Shown: positions 48,672 to 56,441 of the stretch, piece after piece
Layout of the letters: every line of letters starts with the position of its first letter
Numbering within the stretch: the first letter of the stretch is position 1
Assembly (NCBI RefSeq): GCF_004912165.1
Contig: NZ_STGV01000003.1
Span: 372,001 to 436,000 of the forward strand
Direction of reading: 5' to 3'
DNA length: 64,000 bases
DNA from: Peteryoungia ipomoeae
Lineage (GTDB): Bacteria; Pseudomonadota; Alphaproteobacteria; Rhizobiales; Rhizobiaceae
Notes under the pieces: generated by a model
The model's input: only the letters and a program-made list of their open reading frames with translations
Databases searched by the model: none
What the model was told of the DNA's origin: nothing
Position numbers and translations under genes: made by a program

Positions 48672-48899
48672 ATGAACAAGCGCGTCACACTCGAGATGCC
48701 GGAAGAAATGCACCAGTTGATCGTCGAGTATGCCTCGGAGGCTGGCGCCGAACCAGACGATTATCTGCGCCAGATGATCCAGCGTGAACTTGAGAACCTT
48801 CAAGATCTGACCGCTGCCGAGGAAGCAATGAAGCGTATCCGGAGCGGCGAAGACAAGGTCGTGAGTTCAGAGGAATTTTGGCGTGGCCTGGACGATTGA
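48672..48899 (+). CDS. RelB/RHH-type antitoxin
   Basis: The 75-aa protein has an N-terminal ribbon-helix-helix (MNKRVTLEMPEEMHQLIVEYASEAGAEPDDYLRQMIQ region, residues 1-35) and an acidic C-terminal tail (VVSSEEFWRGLDD) expected to wrap the toxin. It ends inside the toxin gene, overlapping by 17 bases, so they are translationally coupled. The ATG at 48672 is used; the upstream in-frame extension is Arg-rich and unlikely. A TTGGC-C-GCCAA palindrome at 48645-48655 is a possible autoregulation site. Confidence 0.85.
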   Translation: MNKRVTLEMPEEMHQLIVEYASEAGAEPDDYLRQMIQRELENLQDLTAAEEAMKRIRSGEDKVVSSEEFWRGLDD

Positions 48900-49152
48900 G
48901 TATCGCCAGCCTGTCCGAAAAACGATGCACAAACTCGATCCCGTTCTTCGCCGCCGCATCAAGCAATTCTTGGAAGAGCGGGTTGCGACCAGCGACAACC
49001 CGAGGAGCCTTGGAGAACCACTCCAAGGTGGCCGACTCGGTTCCTACTGGCGTTACCGGGTCGGCGACTACCGGATCATCTGCGACATCCAGGATCACAA
49101 ACTCATCGTGCTCGTGGTCGAGATCGGCCATCGCAGCTCCGTCTATCGGTAA
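48883..49152 (+). CDS. RelE/ParE-type toxin
   Basis: The 89-aa protein matches RelE-superfamily toxins: AWTIEYRQPVRKTMHKLDPVLRRRIKQFLEE forms the first helix pair, and GSYWRYRVGDYRIICDIQDHKLIVLVVEIGHRSSVY carries the basic catalytic-type residues (Arg in YRVGDYRI, His in GHRSSVY). RelE enzymes cut ribosome-bound mRNA; family details cannot be fixed from sequence. The downstream gene starts four bases later. Confidence 0.88.
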   Translation: MAWTIEYRQPVRKTMHKLDPVLRRRIKQFLEERVATSDNPRSLGEPLQGGRLGSYWRYRVGDYRIICDIQDHKLIVLVVEIGHRSSVYR

Positions 49153-49155
49153 GAC

Positions 49156-49902
49156 ATGATCCTCGAAGCCCTGAATTACGCCGCGACCTTTCCGCTGACA
49201 TCTGCCGCCCATCGTCCGTTCATTCGCGCCTCCGTCGATCTGTGGGCGCGGGCAACCCGCTGTGCGAATGCCTGGGCGGAGCACGAGCGGCGGACAAAAG
49301 CGTCGATACTCTCTGCCGCCGGGAAATGCCGGCAGCGGCGCACAGTGGTCGTGCTCGGCTCGGGGCTGCTGCGCGACGTGCCGATCCTGGAGCTGTCGCG
49401 GCTTTTCGATACGGTCGTGCTGGTCGATCTCGTGCATCTCGCCAGCGTGCGGACCTGGATCGGCATCAAGGGCCTGAGAAATGTGCGGCTGATCGAGCGC
49501 GATCTTTCAGGCCTTGATCAGTGGCTTGCGGGCGAGACACCGGAACCGCTCGCCTTTCTGCGGCAGGTCCCCTATCTCGATCTCGTGGTCTCGGCCAATC
49601 TCCTCTCGCAGATTGGCGTTGGCGCTGCACGTCAACTTGGCGAAAAGGCGGATGCGGATGCCGTGATCCGCCAGTTGATCATGGCGCATATCGAGGGGCT
49701 GGCCCAGCTGCCCGCTGAGACCTGTCTCGTCACCGATACGAGCCATACAGTCATCGACCGGAAGGGCGTGCGCCACGACACCTGCGATCTGCTGCATGGC
49801 GTTAGCCTGGGACTTGCGCGGGAGGAATGGGACTGGCCAGTGATCCCGTTCGGTGAGAAGGACATGGACTATCAGATCGTGCATAGCGTCATTGCACGGT
49901 GA
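49156..49902 (+). CDS. Unrecognised Rossmann-like protein attached to RelBE
   Basis: A 248-aa protein of unknown function. The middle has a dinucleotide- or SAM-type fold start, TVVVLGSGLLRDVPILELSRLFDTVVLVDLVHLASVR (63-99), then a second strand pair LDLVVSANLLSQIGVG. The Gly-Ser-Gly turn and acidic VDL fit a methyltransferase-like Rossmann fold, but no catalytic motif is clear. Its ATG is three bases after the toxin stop (49152 to 49156), so it is in the same transcript as the RelBE pair. Confidence 0.7.
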   Translation: MILEALNYAATFPLTSAAHRPFIRASVDLWARATRCANAWAEHERRTKASILSAAGKCRQRRTVVVLGSGLLRDVPILELSRLFDTVVLVDLVHLASVRTWIGIKGLRNVRLIERDLSGLDQWLAGETPEPLAFLRQVPYLDLVVSANLLSQIGVGAARQLGEKADADAVIRQLIMAHIEGLAQLPAETCLVTDTSHTVIDRKGVRHDTCDLLHGVSLGLAREEWDWPVIPFGEKDMDYQIVHSVIAR

Positions 49903-49973
49903 TTGACGGTGAGGCGGTCTTGCTTTCGGAGGCAGTCTTGCTTTCGTCGGAATGGCGACCCATCTTCTCCGAC

Positions 49974-50360
49974 ATGAGATCGCTTGTCCGCCTCCTGCTG
50001 CTGATTGCGGCACTCGCCTATGGTGCCATGCCCATGACCGGCATGTCGGCCATGGCGATGCCGATCGCACACGGGACGAATGCCGGCGACCACCCGGCCG
50101 CTCCCGTTGCGTCGGCGATGACGGATATGGATTGCCCGCATTCGGGATCGCAGTTGACCCATGCCGGCACGGCGGACGGTTCCGGGGCGCCCGACAAGCC
50201 GATGAAGACGGTCTGGCATTGTGCCGCCTGTCTAACCCTTCCCGCCGATCTGGCTATGGACGACAGTGGCAAACCAGCCCGCGCGGCCGAAGCGCCAGCG
50301 CTTCCGGCAAGGCTCGTTTCCCAGATGTCGGCCCCCGTCACGCCCCCTCCCCGCGCCTGA
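49974..50360 (+). CDS. Met/His-rich secreted or anchored small protein
   Basis: The 128-aa protein has an N-terminal membrane or signal segment (RSLVRLLLLIAALAYGAMP) followed by a Met-rich stretch (MTGMSAMAMP), several His residues and a WHCAACLTLPA motif with a CxxC. It looks like a periplasmic metal-handling protein; a DUF2946-like identity is possible but not shown. The gene is 65 bases upstream of the DUF305 gene and in the same direction. Confidence 0.65.
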   Translation: MRSLVRLLLLIAALAYGAMPMTGMSAMAMPIAHGTNAGDHPAAPVASAMTDMDCPHSGSQLTHAGTADGSGAPDKPMKTVWHCAACLTLPADLAMDDSGKPARAAEAPALPARLVSQMSAPVTPPPRA

Positions 50361-50425
50361 TCCGATGTCGTCGCTTAAGCTTTGGCTTTGCGCTTAACAT
50401 TCATCGATCAGCACAGGAGATTTCA

Positions 50426-50800
50426 ATGCTGAAGACAATTCTTATCGCGGCGTCGCTGACGACCGCAGTCTCGCTCTCGTCCATCGCAGTTGCACAGGAT
50501 CATGATGCCCATGGCGGGCATCAGGGCCACTCCCTGATGGATGACAGCCCGTCGTCCAAAGCCTTCACCGAGGCCAATGCGAAAATGCATAAAGACATGG
50601 ACATCGAGTTGACCGGCAATGCGGACGTCGATTTTGTCCGGGGCATGATTCCGCACCATCAGGGCGCAATCGACATGGCGAAGATCGTGCTCGAGCACGG
50701 CAAGGATCTCGAGATCCGCAAGCTTGCCGAGGAGGTGATCGCCGCCCAGGAAGGCGAGATCGCCATGATGAAGGAATGGCTGGCGAAAAACGGCCAATAG
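50426..50800 (+). CDS. DUF305 family periplasmic protein (CopM-like)
   Basis: The 124-aa protein has a signal peptide (to about residue 23), then a His-rich stretch (DHDAHGGHQGHS) and the DUF305 signature DFVRGMIPHHQGAIDMAKIVLEHG. DUF305 proteins such as CopM of cyanobacteria bind copper in the periplasm. AGGAGA at 50415-50420 precedes the ATG. With the upstream gene it may form a copper-handling pair. Confidence 0.88.
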   Translation: MLKTILIAASLTTAVSLSSIAVAQDHDAHGGHQGHSLMDDSPSSKAFTEANAKMHKDMDIELTGNADVDFVRGMIPHHQGAIDMAKIVLEHGKDLEIRKLAEEVIAAQEGEIAMMKEWLAKNGQ

Positions 50801-50896
50801 GCAGTTTCCGCCGCTTCCCGCAATGGCGCCATCAAGCGCCATTGCTTTGCCGTGCCAAGCGGTTAGTCTGCCACCCCTGGTCGAAAAGGAGGCGTC

Positions 50897-51601
50897 ATGT
50901 CCAACCGCCCTGTCTCCGTGATCGGTTTCGATGCCGATGACACGCTCTGGCAGAACGAGCAGTATTACAAGCTGACCGAAAGCCACTTCCGCAGCCTGCT
51001 TGTCGACTACGCAGAAGGCGAGCAGGTGTCAGAACGCCTGCTGGAGGCGGAAAAGCGCAATCTTGCCCATTACGGCTTCGGCATCAAAGGCTTTACGCTG
51101 TCGATGATCGAGACGGCTCTGGATATTACCGAGGGACGTGCGCCCTCTTCCGTGATCAGCGAAATCCTTTCCATCGGACGGGATCTGCTGACCCATCCCG
51201 TCGAATGCCTGCCCCATGCACGGGATGCCCTGGAGGCGCTGCGCGGCCATTATTTTATCGTGCTGATCACCAAGGGCGATCTCTTCGACCAGGAGCGCAA
51301 GCTCGCGCAATCCGGCCTCGGCGACTATTTCGATGCGGTCGAGATCGTCTCCGACAAGAATGCCACCACCTATCGGCGGATCTTCGGCAAACATGGCGAG
51401 GGGCCGGAGCGCGCCATGATGATCGGCAATTCGCTGAAATCCGATGTCGTGCCCGCGATTGCCGCCGGCGCCTGGGGCGTGTTCGTGCCGCATGAGCTGA
51501 CCTGGGTGCTGGAGCATGTCGACAAGCCGGAGGAGGCGCCGCGCTTTCGCGAGATCCCCGATCTCGGCCATGTGCCCGATCTCCTGGCCAGTCTCGCCTG
51601 A
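50897..51601 (+). CDS. HAD family hydrolase
   Basis: The 234-aa phosphatase has motif I GFDADDTLWQNE (residues 10-21), motif II Thr (LITKGD) and the C-terminal MIGNSLKSDVVPAIAAG motif IV. The cap is helical, C1 type. AAGGAGG precedes the ATG. It converges on tag, and the two stop codons abut. Substrate unknown. Confidence 0.86.
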   Translation: MSNRPVSVIGFDADDTLWQNEQYYKLTESHFRSLLVDYAEGEQVSERLLEAEKRNLAHYGFGIKGFTLSMIETALDITEGRAPSSVISEILSIGRDLLTHPVECLPHARDALEALRGHYFIVLITKGDLFDQERKLAQSGLGDYFDAVEIVSDKNATTYRRIFGKHGEGPERAMMIGNSLKSDVVPAIAAGAWGVFVPHELTWVLEHVDKPEEAPRFREIPDLGHVPDLLASLA

Positions 51602-52237
51602 TCAGGGCCGGACGAAGCTCTCCCGCAGACGCTCCGTCGGCTCGCGGCAGCAGCAACCCTCGATGTGGTCATTGACAAGTCCCATGGCCTGCATGAAGGC
51701 ATAGACAGTGGTCGGGCCGACAAAGGTCCAGCCACGCTTCTTCAGATCCTTGGAGAGGCGGATCGAGGTGGGTGACGTGGGGTTTGCGCGCAGCGTGGCA
51801 TAGTCCATGCGGGCCGGGCGTTCAGAAGCGTCAGGCTCGTAACTCCAGAAGTAACGAGAGAGGGAGCCAAACTCGCCCTCGAGATCGACGGCACGGCGGG
51901 CATTGTTGATCGTGGAGACGATCTTGCCGCGATGGCGGATGATGCCGGCATCGGCAAGGCATCTGGCGATATCATCATCCCCGAAATCGGCCACGGCGTG
52001 AAAATCGAAACCGGCAAAGGCTGCGCGGAAGTTTTCCCGCTTTCTGAGGATCGTCAGCCATGAAAGGCCGGACTGGAAGCCTTCAAGGCAGATCTTCTCG
52101 AAAAGTCTGATGTCGTCCGTGACCGGACGACCCCACTCCTCGTCATGGTAGCGACGATAGTCCTCAAGTCCGCCATGCCAGAAGCAGCGGTCGAGACCAT
52201 CATCTCCCCGGATCAGGCCTTCTGCGATCATGTCCAT
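51602..52237 (-). CDS. tag: DNA-3-methyladenine glycosylase I (Tag)
   Basis: Removes 3-methyladenine from alkylated DNA. The 211-aa protein shows RCFWHGGLEDYRRYHDEEWGRPV, FEKICLEGFQSGLSWLTILRKRENFRAAF (helix-hairpin-like DNA-binding segment) and the C-terminal zinc ligand region VNDHIEGCCC. The first Met is taken; one two codons later is also possible. Confidence 0.94.
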   Translation of the reverse strand: MDMIAEGLIRGDDGLDRCFWHGGLEDYRRYHDEEWGRPVTDDIRLFEKICLEGFQSGLSWLTILRKRENFRAAFAGFDFHAVADFGDDDIARCLADAGIIRHRGKIVSTINNARRAVDLEGEFGSLSRYFWSYEPDASERPARMDYATLRANPTSPTSIRLSKDLKKRGWTFVGPTTVYAFMQAMGLVNDHIEGCCCREPTERLRESFVRP

Positions 52238-52450
52238 GCGATTCTCCCCCGAACGGGAATCCGTTTACCATTTGTTCACGATTTTTCCAAACGCGCTGCT
52301 AACCCTGACCAGAGCTTTCCGGCTTCTTTCGCATTTTATGAAGATGCGTTTACCGGATGGCCGTGCCTGATCTGGCAGCATCCGGGCTTCCGGGGCGTCC
52401 CCATGCGTGCGCCTCTTTTCATCCTCGGTCCCAAGTTCGCGAGTTGTCCG

Positions 52451-53281
52451 ATGTCCTGTAGGAATTTGCTGATAGCCCTTATCGCCGCCTTTCCGATGGC
52501 GCTTCCGGCGCATGCCAGCGACCGCTACCAGTCCCGCCCGCCCGTCATGGTCTCGCCCGATCTTTCAGCCCCCTGGGTGCTGCAGCTCGGCGGCATCCCC
52601 GCAACACAGGGGCGCCAGAAACGCCGGATCGATCAGGCGCGTCCCCAGGCGACCCGCCAGCCGGTGCCGGCCTATGGTTCGCCACAGAGAGTACGGAGTG
52701 CCGTCAACCCTCAGGTCCGGCCCGAGCGGCGCGTCATCAGCCAGCGGCGCGGCCTCTTCACCCGCCAGCAGCCTGCCGTTCGGCAGGTGGTGTCGCGACC
52801 CCAGCGTCCGGCCAAGCCGCAGATCGAGCCACAATTCCTGCCGCAGATGGTGGCCTATGACGGGAAACATGCGCCAGGCACCATTGTCATCGATACCCGC
52901 GAACGCTTTCTGTACCTCGTGACGGAGCATGGTCAGGCAAAGCGCTACGGCGTTGGCGTCGGCAAGCCGGGCTTCGAATGGGCCGGCACCCACAAGGTGA
53001 CCGCCAAGAGGGAATGGCCGGATTGGCGGCCGCCGCAGGAGATGATTGCACGCGAAGCCGAGAAAGGCCATTTCCTGCCGGCGCATATGCCAGGTGGGCC
53101 GGAAAACCCGTTGGGTGCGCGCGCGCTCTATCTCGGCTCGACGCTCTACCGCATCCACGGCACCAATGCGCCCTGGTCGATTGGCAGCGCCGTTTCCTCA
53201 GGATGCATCCGCATGCGCAATGAAGACGTGATCGATCTCTATGATCGTGTTCCGCAGGGCGCGAAGGTCATTGTGATATAG
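52451..53281 (+). CDS. L,D-transpeptidase (YkuD), first of a pair
   Basis: Cross-links peptidoglycan at meso-diaminopimelate (3-3 links) or attaches proteins to it, in the periplasm. The signal sequence is MSCRNLLIALIAAFPMALPAHA. The YkuD domain occupies the C-terminal 150 residues with the catalytic IHGTNAPWSIGSAVSSGCIRM motif (His, Ser, Cys, Arg), preceded by an Arg/Gln/Pro-rich linker. I use the ATG at 52451 for its clean signal peptide; 52403 in frame is possible. The protein is 276 aa. Confidence 0.88.
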   Translation: MSCRNLLIALIAAFPMALPAHASDRYQSRPPVMVSPDLSAPWVLQLGGIPATQGRQKRRIDQARPQATRQPVPAYGSPQRVRSAVNPQVRPERRVISQRRGLFTRQQPAVRQVVSRPQRPAKPQIEPQFLPQMVAYDGKHAPGTIVIDTRERFLYLVTEHGQAKRYGVGVGKPGFEWAGTHKVTAKREWPDWRPPQEMIAREAEKGHFLPAHMPGGPENPLGARALYLGSTLYRIHGTNAPWSIGSAVSSGCIRMRNEDVIDLYDRVPQGAKVIVI

Positions 53282-53370
53282 AGCACTCATCGAGTCACAA
53301 GACTTACTTTCAATCTTGCTTTAACGCAGAGAAAAGATAGCGTATCCCCCGACAAATTGGGGGATACCTG

Positions 53371-54057
53371 ATGCAGAAATCCAGACTGACCGCAGCCACT
53401 CTACTCTTTCTCAGCGCCGCCCTGGCGCTCCCGATGCCGGCATCCGCCATCAACCTTGACCCTCCGCAGCTGCGCAGCGACGTGACGCTGGTGGCGCAGC
53501 AGCGCAAGGAAATTCCTTCAAAGTTCAAGCGCCAGGTCGTGCGCCTGAGCACCAAGGAAAAACCCGGCACGATCATCATCGACACCAACAACAAGTTCCT
53601 CTACCTCGTTGAAGGCAAGAACCGCGCGATCCGCTACGGCGTTGGCGTCGGTCGCGAAGGCTTTGGATGGTCGGGCGTGGTCAAGATCGGTCGCAAGGCC
53701 GAATGGCCGGAATGGCGCCCACCGGCAGAAATGCGCCGCCGCGAAGCCGCCAAGGGCCACATTCTACCCGTCGTGCAGGAAGGCGGGCCGGACAATCCGC
53801 TCGGCGCGCGCGCCATGTATCTCTACAAGGGCGGCCGCGACACGATCTTCCGCATCCACGGCACCAACCAGCCCTGGACCATCGGTCTCAACATGTCGTC
53901 TGGCTGCATCCGCATGATGAACAAGGATGTCGAGCATCTGTACGAGCGCGCCGATATCGGCGCCAAGGTCATCGTCATCGGTCCCGGCAACCGCCAGGGC
54001 GATGTGTCCTTCGACGACAAGGGTGTCGACATCCTGCGCACCATCTTCGGCGGCTGA
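53371..54057 (+). CDS. L,D-transpeptidase (YkuD), second of a pair
   Basis: The 228-aa protein has a signal peptide ending near residue 26 (PMPASAIN) and the YkuD domain, catalytic motif IHGTNQPWTIGLNMSSGCIRM. It shares the TIVID/TNNKFLYLVE, GVGVGxxGFxWSG and KAEWPEWRPPAEM blocks with the gene upstream, so they are tandem paralogues 89 bases apart with only the first having a long linker. It has its own terminator. Confidence 0.9.
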   Translation: MQKSRLTAATLLFLSAALALPMPASAINLDPPQLRSDVTLVAQQRKEIPSKFKRQVVRLSTKEKPGTIIIDTNNKFLYLVEGKNRAIRYGVGVGREGFGWSGVVKIGRKAEWPEWRPPAEMRRREAAKGHILPVVQEGGPDNPLGARAMYLYKGGRDTIFRIHGTNQPWTIGLNMSSGCIRMMNKDVEHLYERADIGAKVIVIGPGNRQGDVSFDDKGVDILRTIFGG

Positions 54058-54083
54058 GGACCAACCGCCTCGCCAACATCACT

Positions 54084-54110
54084 GGCCGCGCTCCCCGCGC
54101 GGCCTTTTTG
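54084..54110 (+). terminator. Terminator after the transpeptidase pair
   Basis: An inverted GC-rich stem GGCCGCGC...GCGCGGCC is followed by TTTTTG. It lies about 27 bases after the second transpeptidase stop codon. Confidence 0.85.
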
Positions 54111-54157
54111 CTGTCCAGCAGAACCGTTGGGCAGTGGAGGCTTGCTTGAGACGCTGG

Positions 54158-54637
54158 TCAGCGCTTGATCGCGCAGAAGATCGGCGCCGTCTCATCCATC
54201 ATGGTCTCTCCGGCGGCGGTGCCGGATTGCGTATGGCGAACCAGTTTTGCCTCATAGACTCCTTCAAAGCGAAGGGTCCCCATCGATTTTCGCTCTGTCT
54301 GCAAGACGATTGAAAGGCCAAGCGCGGGACGACGGCTCGGAAGCGCATTGCGCAGGCTCAACCGCAGGTCCTTATCGTCGATCCAATATTGCCGGATCAT
54401 TTCGGACTCCAGCCGAAAGCGTTGCGTGCCGGCTTGTGGTGCGCTCCCCTTCAATGCGGCAATGCCGCGAAAATGGTGGAGCCGCTCCGGATCTCGCTTG
54501 TCGAAACCGAGTTCGAGTGACAGGTCGATATGGTCATCCGAGGCCGCACAGTAGATGCGCTCTGCAGCGGAGGCTGGCAGCAAGGACAGGGGACATGCCA
54601 GCAGCACAATGCCCCATGCCAGCATTCGACTTGTCAT
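54158..54637 (-). CDS. Secreted protein of unknown function
   Basis: The 159-aa protein has a signal peptide (to about residue 25, LLPASAA). The mature part has paired cysteines (IYCAAS near the start, FCAIKR at the end) and beta-rich text (DHIDLSLELGFDKRD, KDLRLSLRNALP), suggesting a small periplasmic beta fold with one disulfide. GGGAGGACGGC before the ATG at 54637 fixes the start. I recognise no family. Confidence 0.7.
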   Translation of the reverse strand: MTSRMLAWGIVLLACPLSLLPASAAERIYCAASDDHIDLSLELGFDKRDPERLHHFRGIAALKGSAPQAGTQRFRLESEMIRQYWIDDKDLRLSLRNALPSRRPALGLSIVLQTERKSMGTLRFEGVYEAKLVRHTQSGTAAGETMMDETAPIFCAIKR

Positions 54638-54697
54638 GCCGTCCTCCCGCGATGAAACATCCGGAAAGCAACATACAAGCGATCGCTTAATAATCAA

Positions 54698-56011
54698 TCA
54701 AACTGATGCAGCCAGCGGTAGAATTCTTGGAGGGGGGCCACCATAGGCCCAGTCGAGCAGTTCGACCGTATGAACCATGGGAATGCCGGTTGCCGAGCCA
54801 ATCTGGGTCAGGCAGCCAATATTGCCGGCAGCGATCACATCGGGCCGGGTGGATTCGATGTTGCGGACCTTGCGCGCCTTCAGCCGGGCGGAAATTTCCG
54901 GCTGCATGATGTTGTAGGTGCCGGCCGAGCCGCAGCAGAGATGGCCTTCCGGCGGGTCCTTGACGGTGAAGCCTGCCGCCTTCAACAGGAGCTTCGGAGC
55001 GAGCGTGACTTTCTGGCCATGCTGCAGCGAGCAGGCAGAATGATAGGCAACCGTGAGCCCTCTTGGCGCCTGGGCGGGGAGATCAAGCGTAGCCAGATAT
55101 TCGGTGATATCCTTGGCCAGCGCCGAAACCTTGCCTGCCTTTTCGGCATAGGCCGGATCGAGGCGCAGCATGTGGCCATAATCCTTGATCGTCGTGCCGC
55201 ATCCCGATGTGGTGACGATGATCGCATCGAGACCGCCCTCCTCGATCGCCCGCATCCAGACATCGACGTTGCGACGCGCGCTTTCGAGCGCCTGCGCCTC
55301 GCGCCCCATGTGATGGACAAGCGCACCACAGCAGCCTTCGCCAGCGGGCACGACGACTTCGACGCCGAGCCGAGTGAGAAGAGAGATGGTTGCCGCGTTG
55401 ATGCCGGGGTCCAGCACCGGCTGGGCGCAGCCGGTGAGGATCGCGACACGCCCCCTGCGGATTTGCTGAGGTGTATGGATTGCGGGTCTCGCAAAGACGG
55501 ACGGCTCAGGCACGGATTTTGGTGCAAGCCGCAACATCGCGGCCAGCGGCTTGAGCGGCGTGACCGCATCGAACAGCCCAGCCAGCGGACGACCGAGACG
55601 GGCCGCCTTCAAGGCCAGCCGGAACCGCTGCGGATAAGGCAGGACAAGCGCCAGCATGTTGCGGATCAGGCGATTGGCAAGCGGGCGGCGATAGGTCTTC
55701 TCGATGTGGATGCGCGCATGGTCGACCAGATGCATGTAATCGACGCCGGAGGGACAGGTGGTCGTACAGGCAAGGCACGAGAGGCAACGATCGATGTGGG
55801 TGACGATCTGCTCATCCGCCGGCCTGCCGTTTTCCAGCATGTCCTTGATCAGGTAGATGCGGCCCCGCGGACTGTCGAGCTCATTGCCGAGCGTCACATA
55901 GGTCGGACAGGTGGCGGTGCAGAAACCGCAATGCACGCATTTGCGCAGAATGGATTCCGCTTCCGCCACATGCGGATCAGCGAGCTGCTCGGCGGTGAAA
56001 TTGGTCTGCAC
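54698..56011 (-). CDS. glcF: Glycolate oxidase iron-sulfur subunit GlcF
   Basis: Electron-transfer subunit of glycolate dehydrogenase. The 437-aa protein has two 4Fe-4S motifs (CVHCGFCTATCP at residue 26 and CLSCLACTTTCP at about 78) and the cysteine-rich CCG domains in the C-terminal half (TGCAQP, GCCGALVHHMG, HSACSLQHGQ, LCCGSAGTY). It is last in glcD-glcE-DUF4870-glcF. Confidence 0.95.
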   Translation of the reverse strand: MQTNFTAEQLADPHVAEAESILRKCVHCGFCTATCPTYVTLGNELDSPRGRIYLIKDMLENGRPADEQIVTHIDRCLSCLACTTTCPSGVDYMHLVDHARIHIEKTYRRPLANRLIRNMLALVLPYPQRFRLALKAARLGRPLAGLFDAVTPLKPLAAMLRLAPKSVPEPSVFARPAIHTPQQIRRGRVAILTGCAQPVLDPGINAATISLLTRLGVEVVVPAGEGCCGALVHHMGREAQALESARRNVDVWMRAIEEGGLDAIIVTTSGCGTTIKDYGHMLRLDPAYAEKAGKVSALAKDITEYLATLDLPAQAPRGLTVAYHSACSLQHGQKVTLAPKLLLKAAGFTVKDPPEGHLCCGSAGTYNIMQPEISARLKARKVRNIESTRPDVIAAGNIGCLTQIGSATGIPMVHTVELLDWAYGGPPPRILPLAASV

Positions 56012-56060
56012 GTCGATCCTCCCGCGCGGCTGCCATCAGGGCTGCGCCAAAAATGCTGTT

Positions 56061-56441
56061 TCAGATCCACCAGCTATCCGGCTTGTCCACCGGCTGCCCG
56101 GCGGATGCCTTCTGCAGGCCGATGACGCAGCGGACGACGACCCAGATTGCGACGGCGAAGATCAGGATGACGCCGATGGCGACGAGCATCAGGATAGAGG
56201 CGATCAGCGCATAGAGGAGGCCAATCCAGAAGGTGCGGATGGCATAGGTATAGTGGCTGTCCACCCAGGCCGGCCCCTTGCCGCGGTTCACATAGGCCAT
56301 GATCAGACCGACGATGCCGGTGATACCGACGACGAAGCTGATCAGATAGAGACAATAGACGAGCTGGGCATTGAGGCGACCCGGATTGAACCAGCCGTCG
56401 TCCGATGGCTTCATCGGGCTTTGTGAATTCGGATCATGCAT
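56061..56441 (-). CDS. DUF4870 family membrane protein
   Basis: The 126-aa protein has three or four membrane helices, including LVYCLYLISFVVGITGIVGLIMAYV and HYTYAIRTFWIGLLYALIASILML, and the HYxYxIRTF motif of DUF4870. Its ATG overlaps the glcE stop by one base (TGATG), so translation is coupled. It is inserted between glcE and glcF, which are usually adjacent. Function unknown; possibly a membrane partner for the oxidase. Confidence 0.85.
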   Translation of the reverse strand: MHDPNSQSPMKPSDDGWFNPGRLNAQLVYCLYLISFVVGITGIVGLIMAYVNRGKGPAWVDSHYTYAIRTFWIGLLYALIASILMLVAIGVILIFAVAIWVVVRCVIGLQKASAGQPVDKPDSWWI

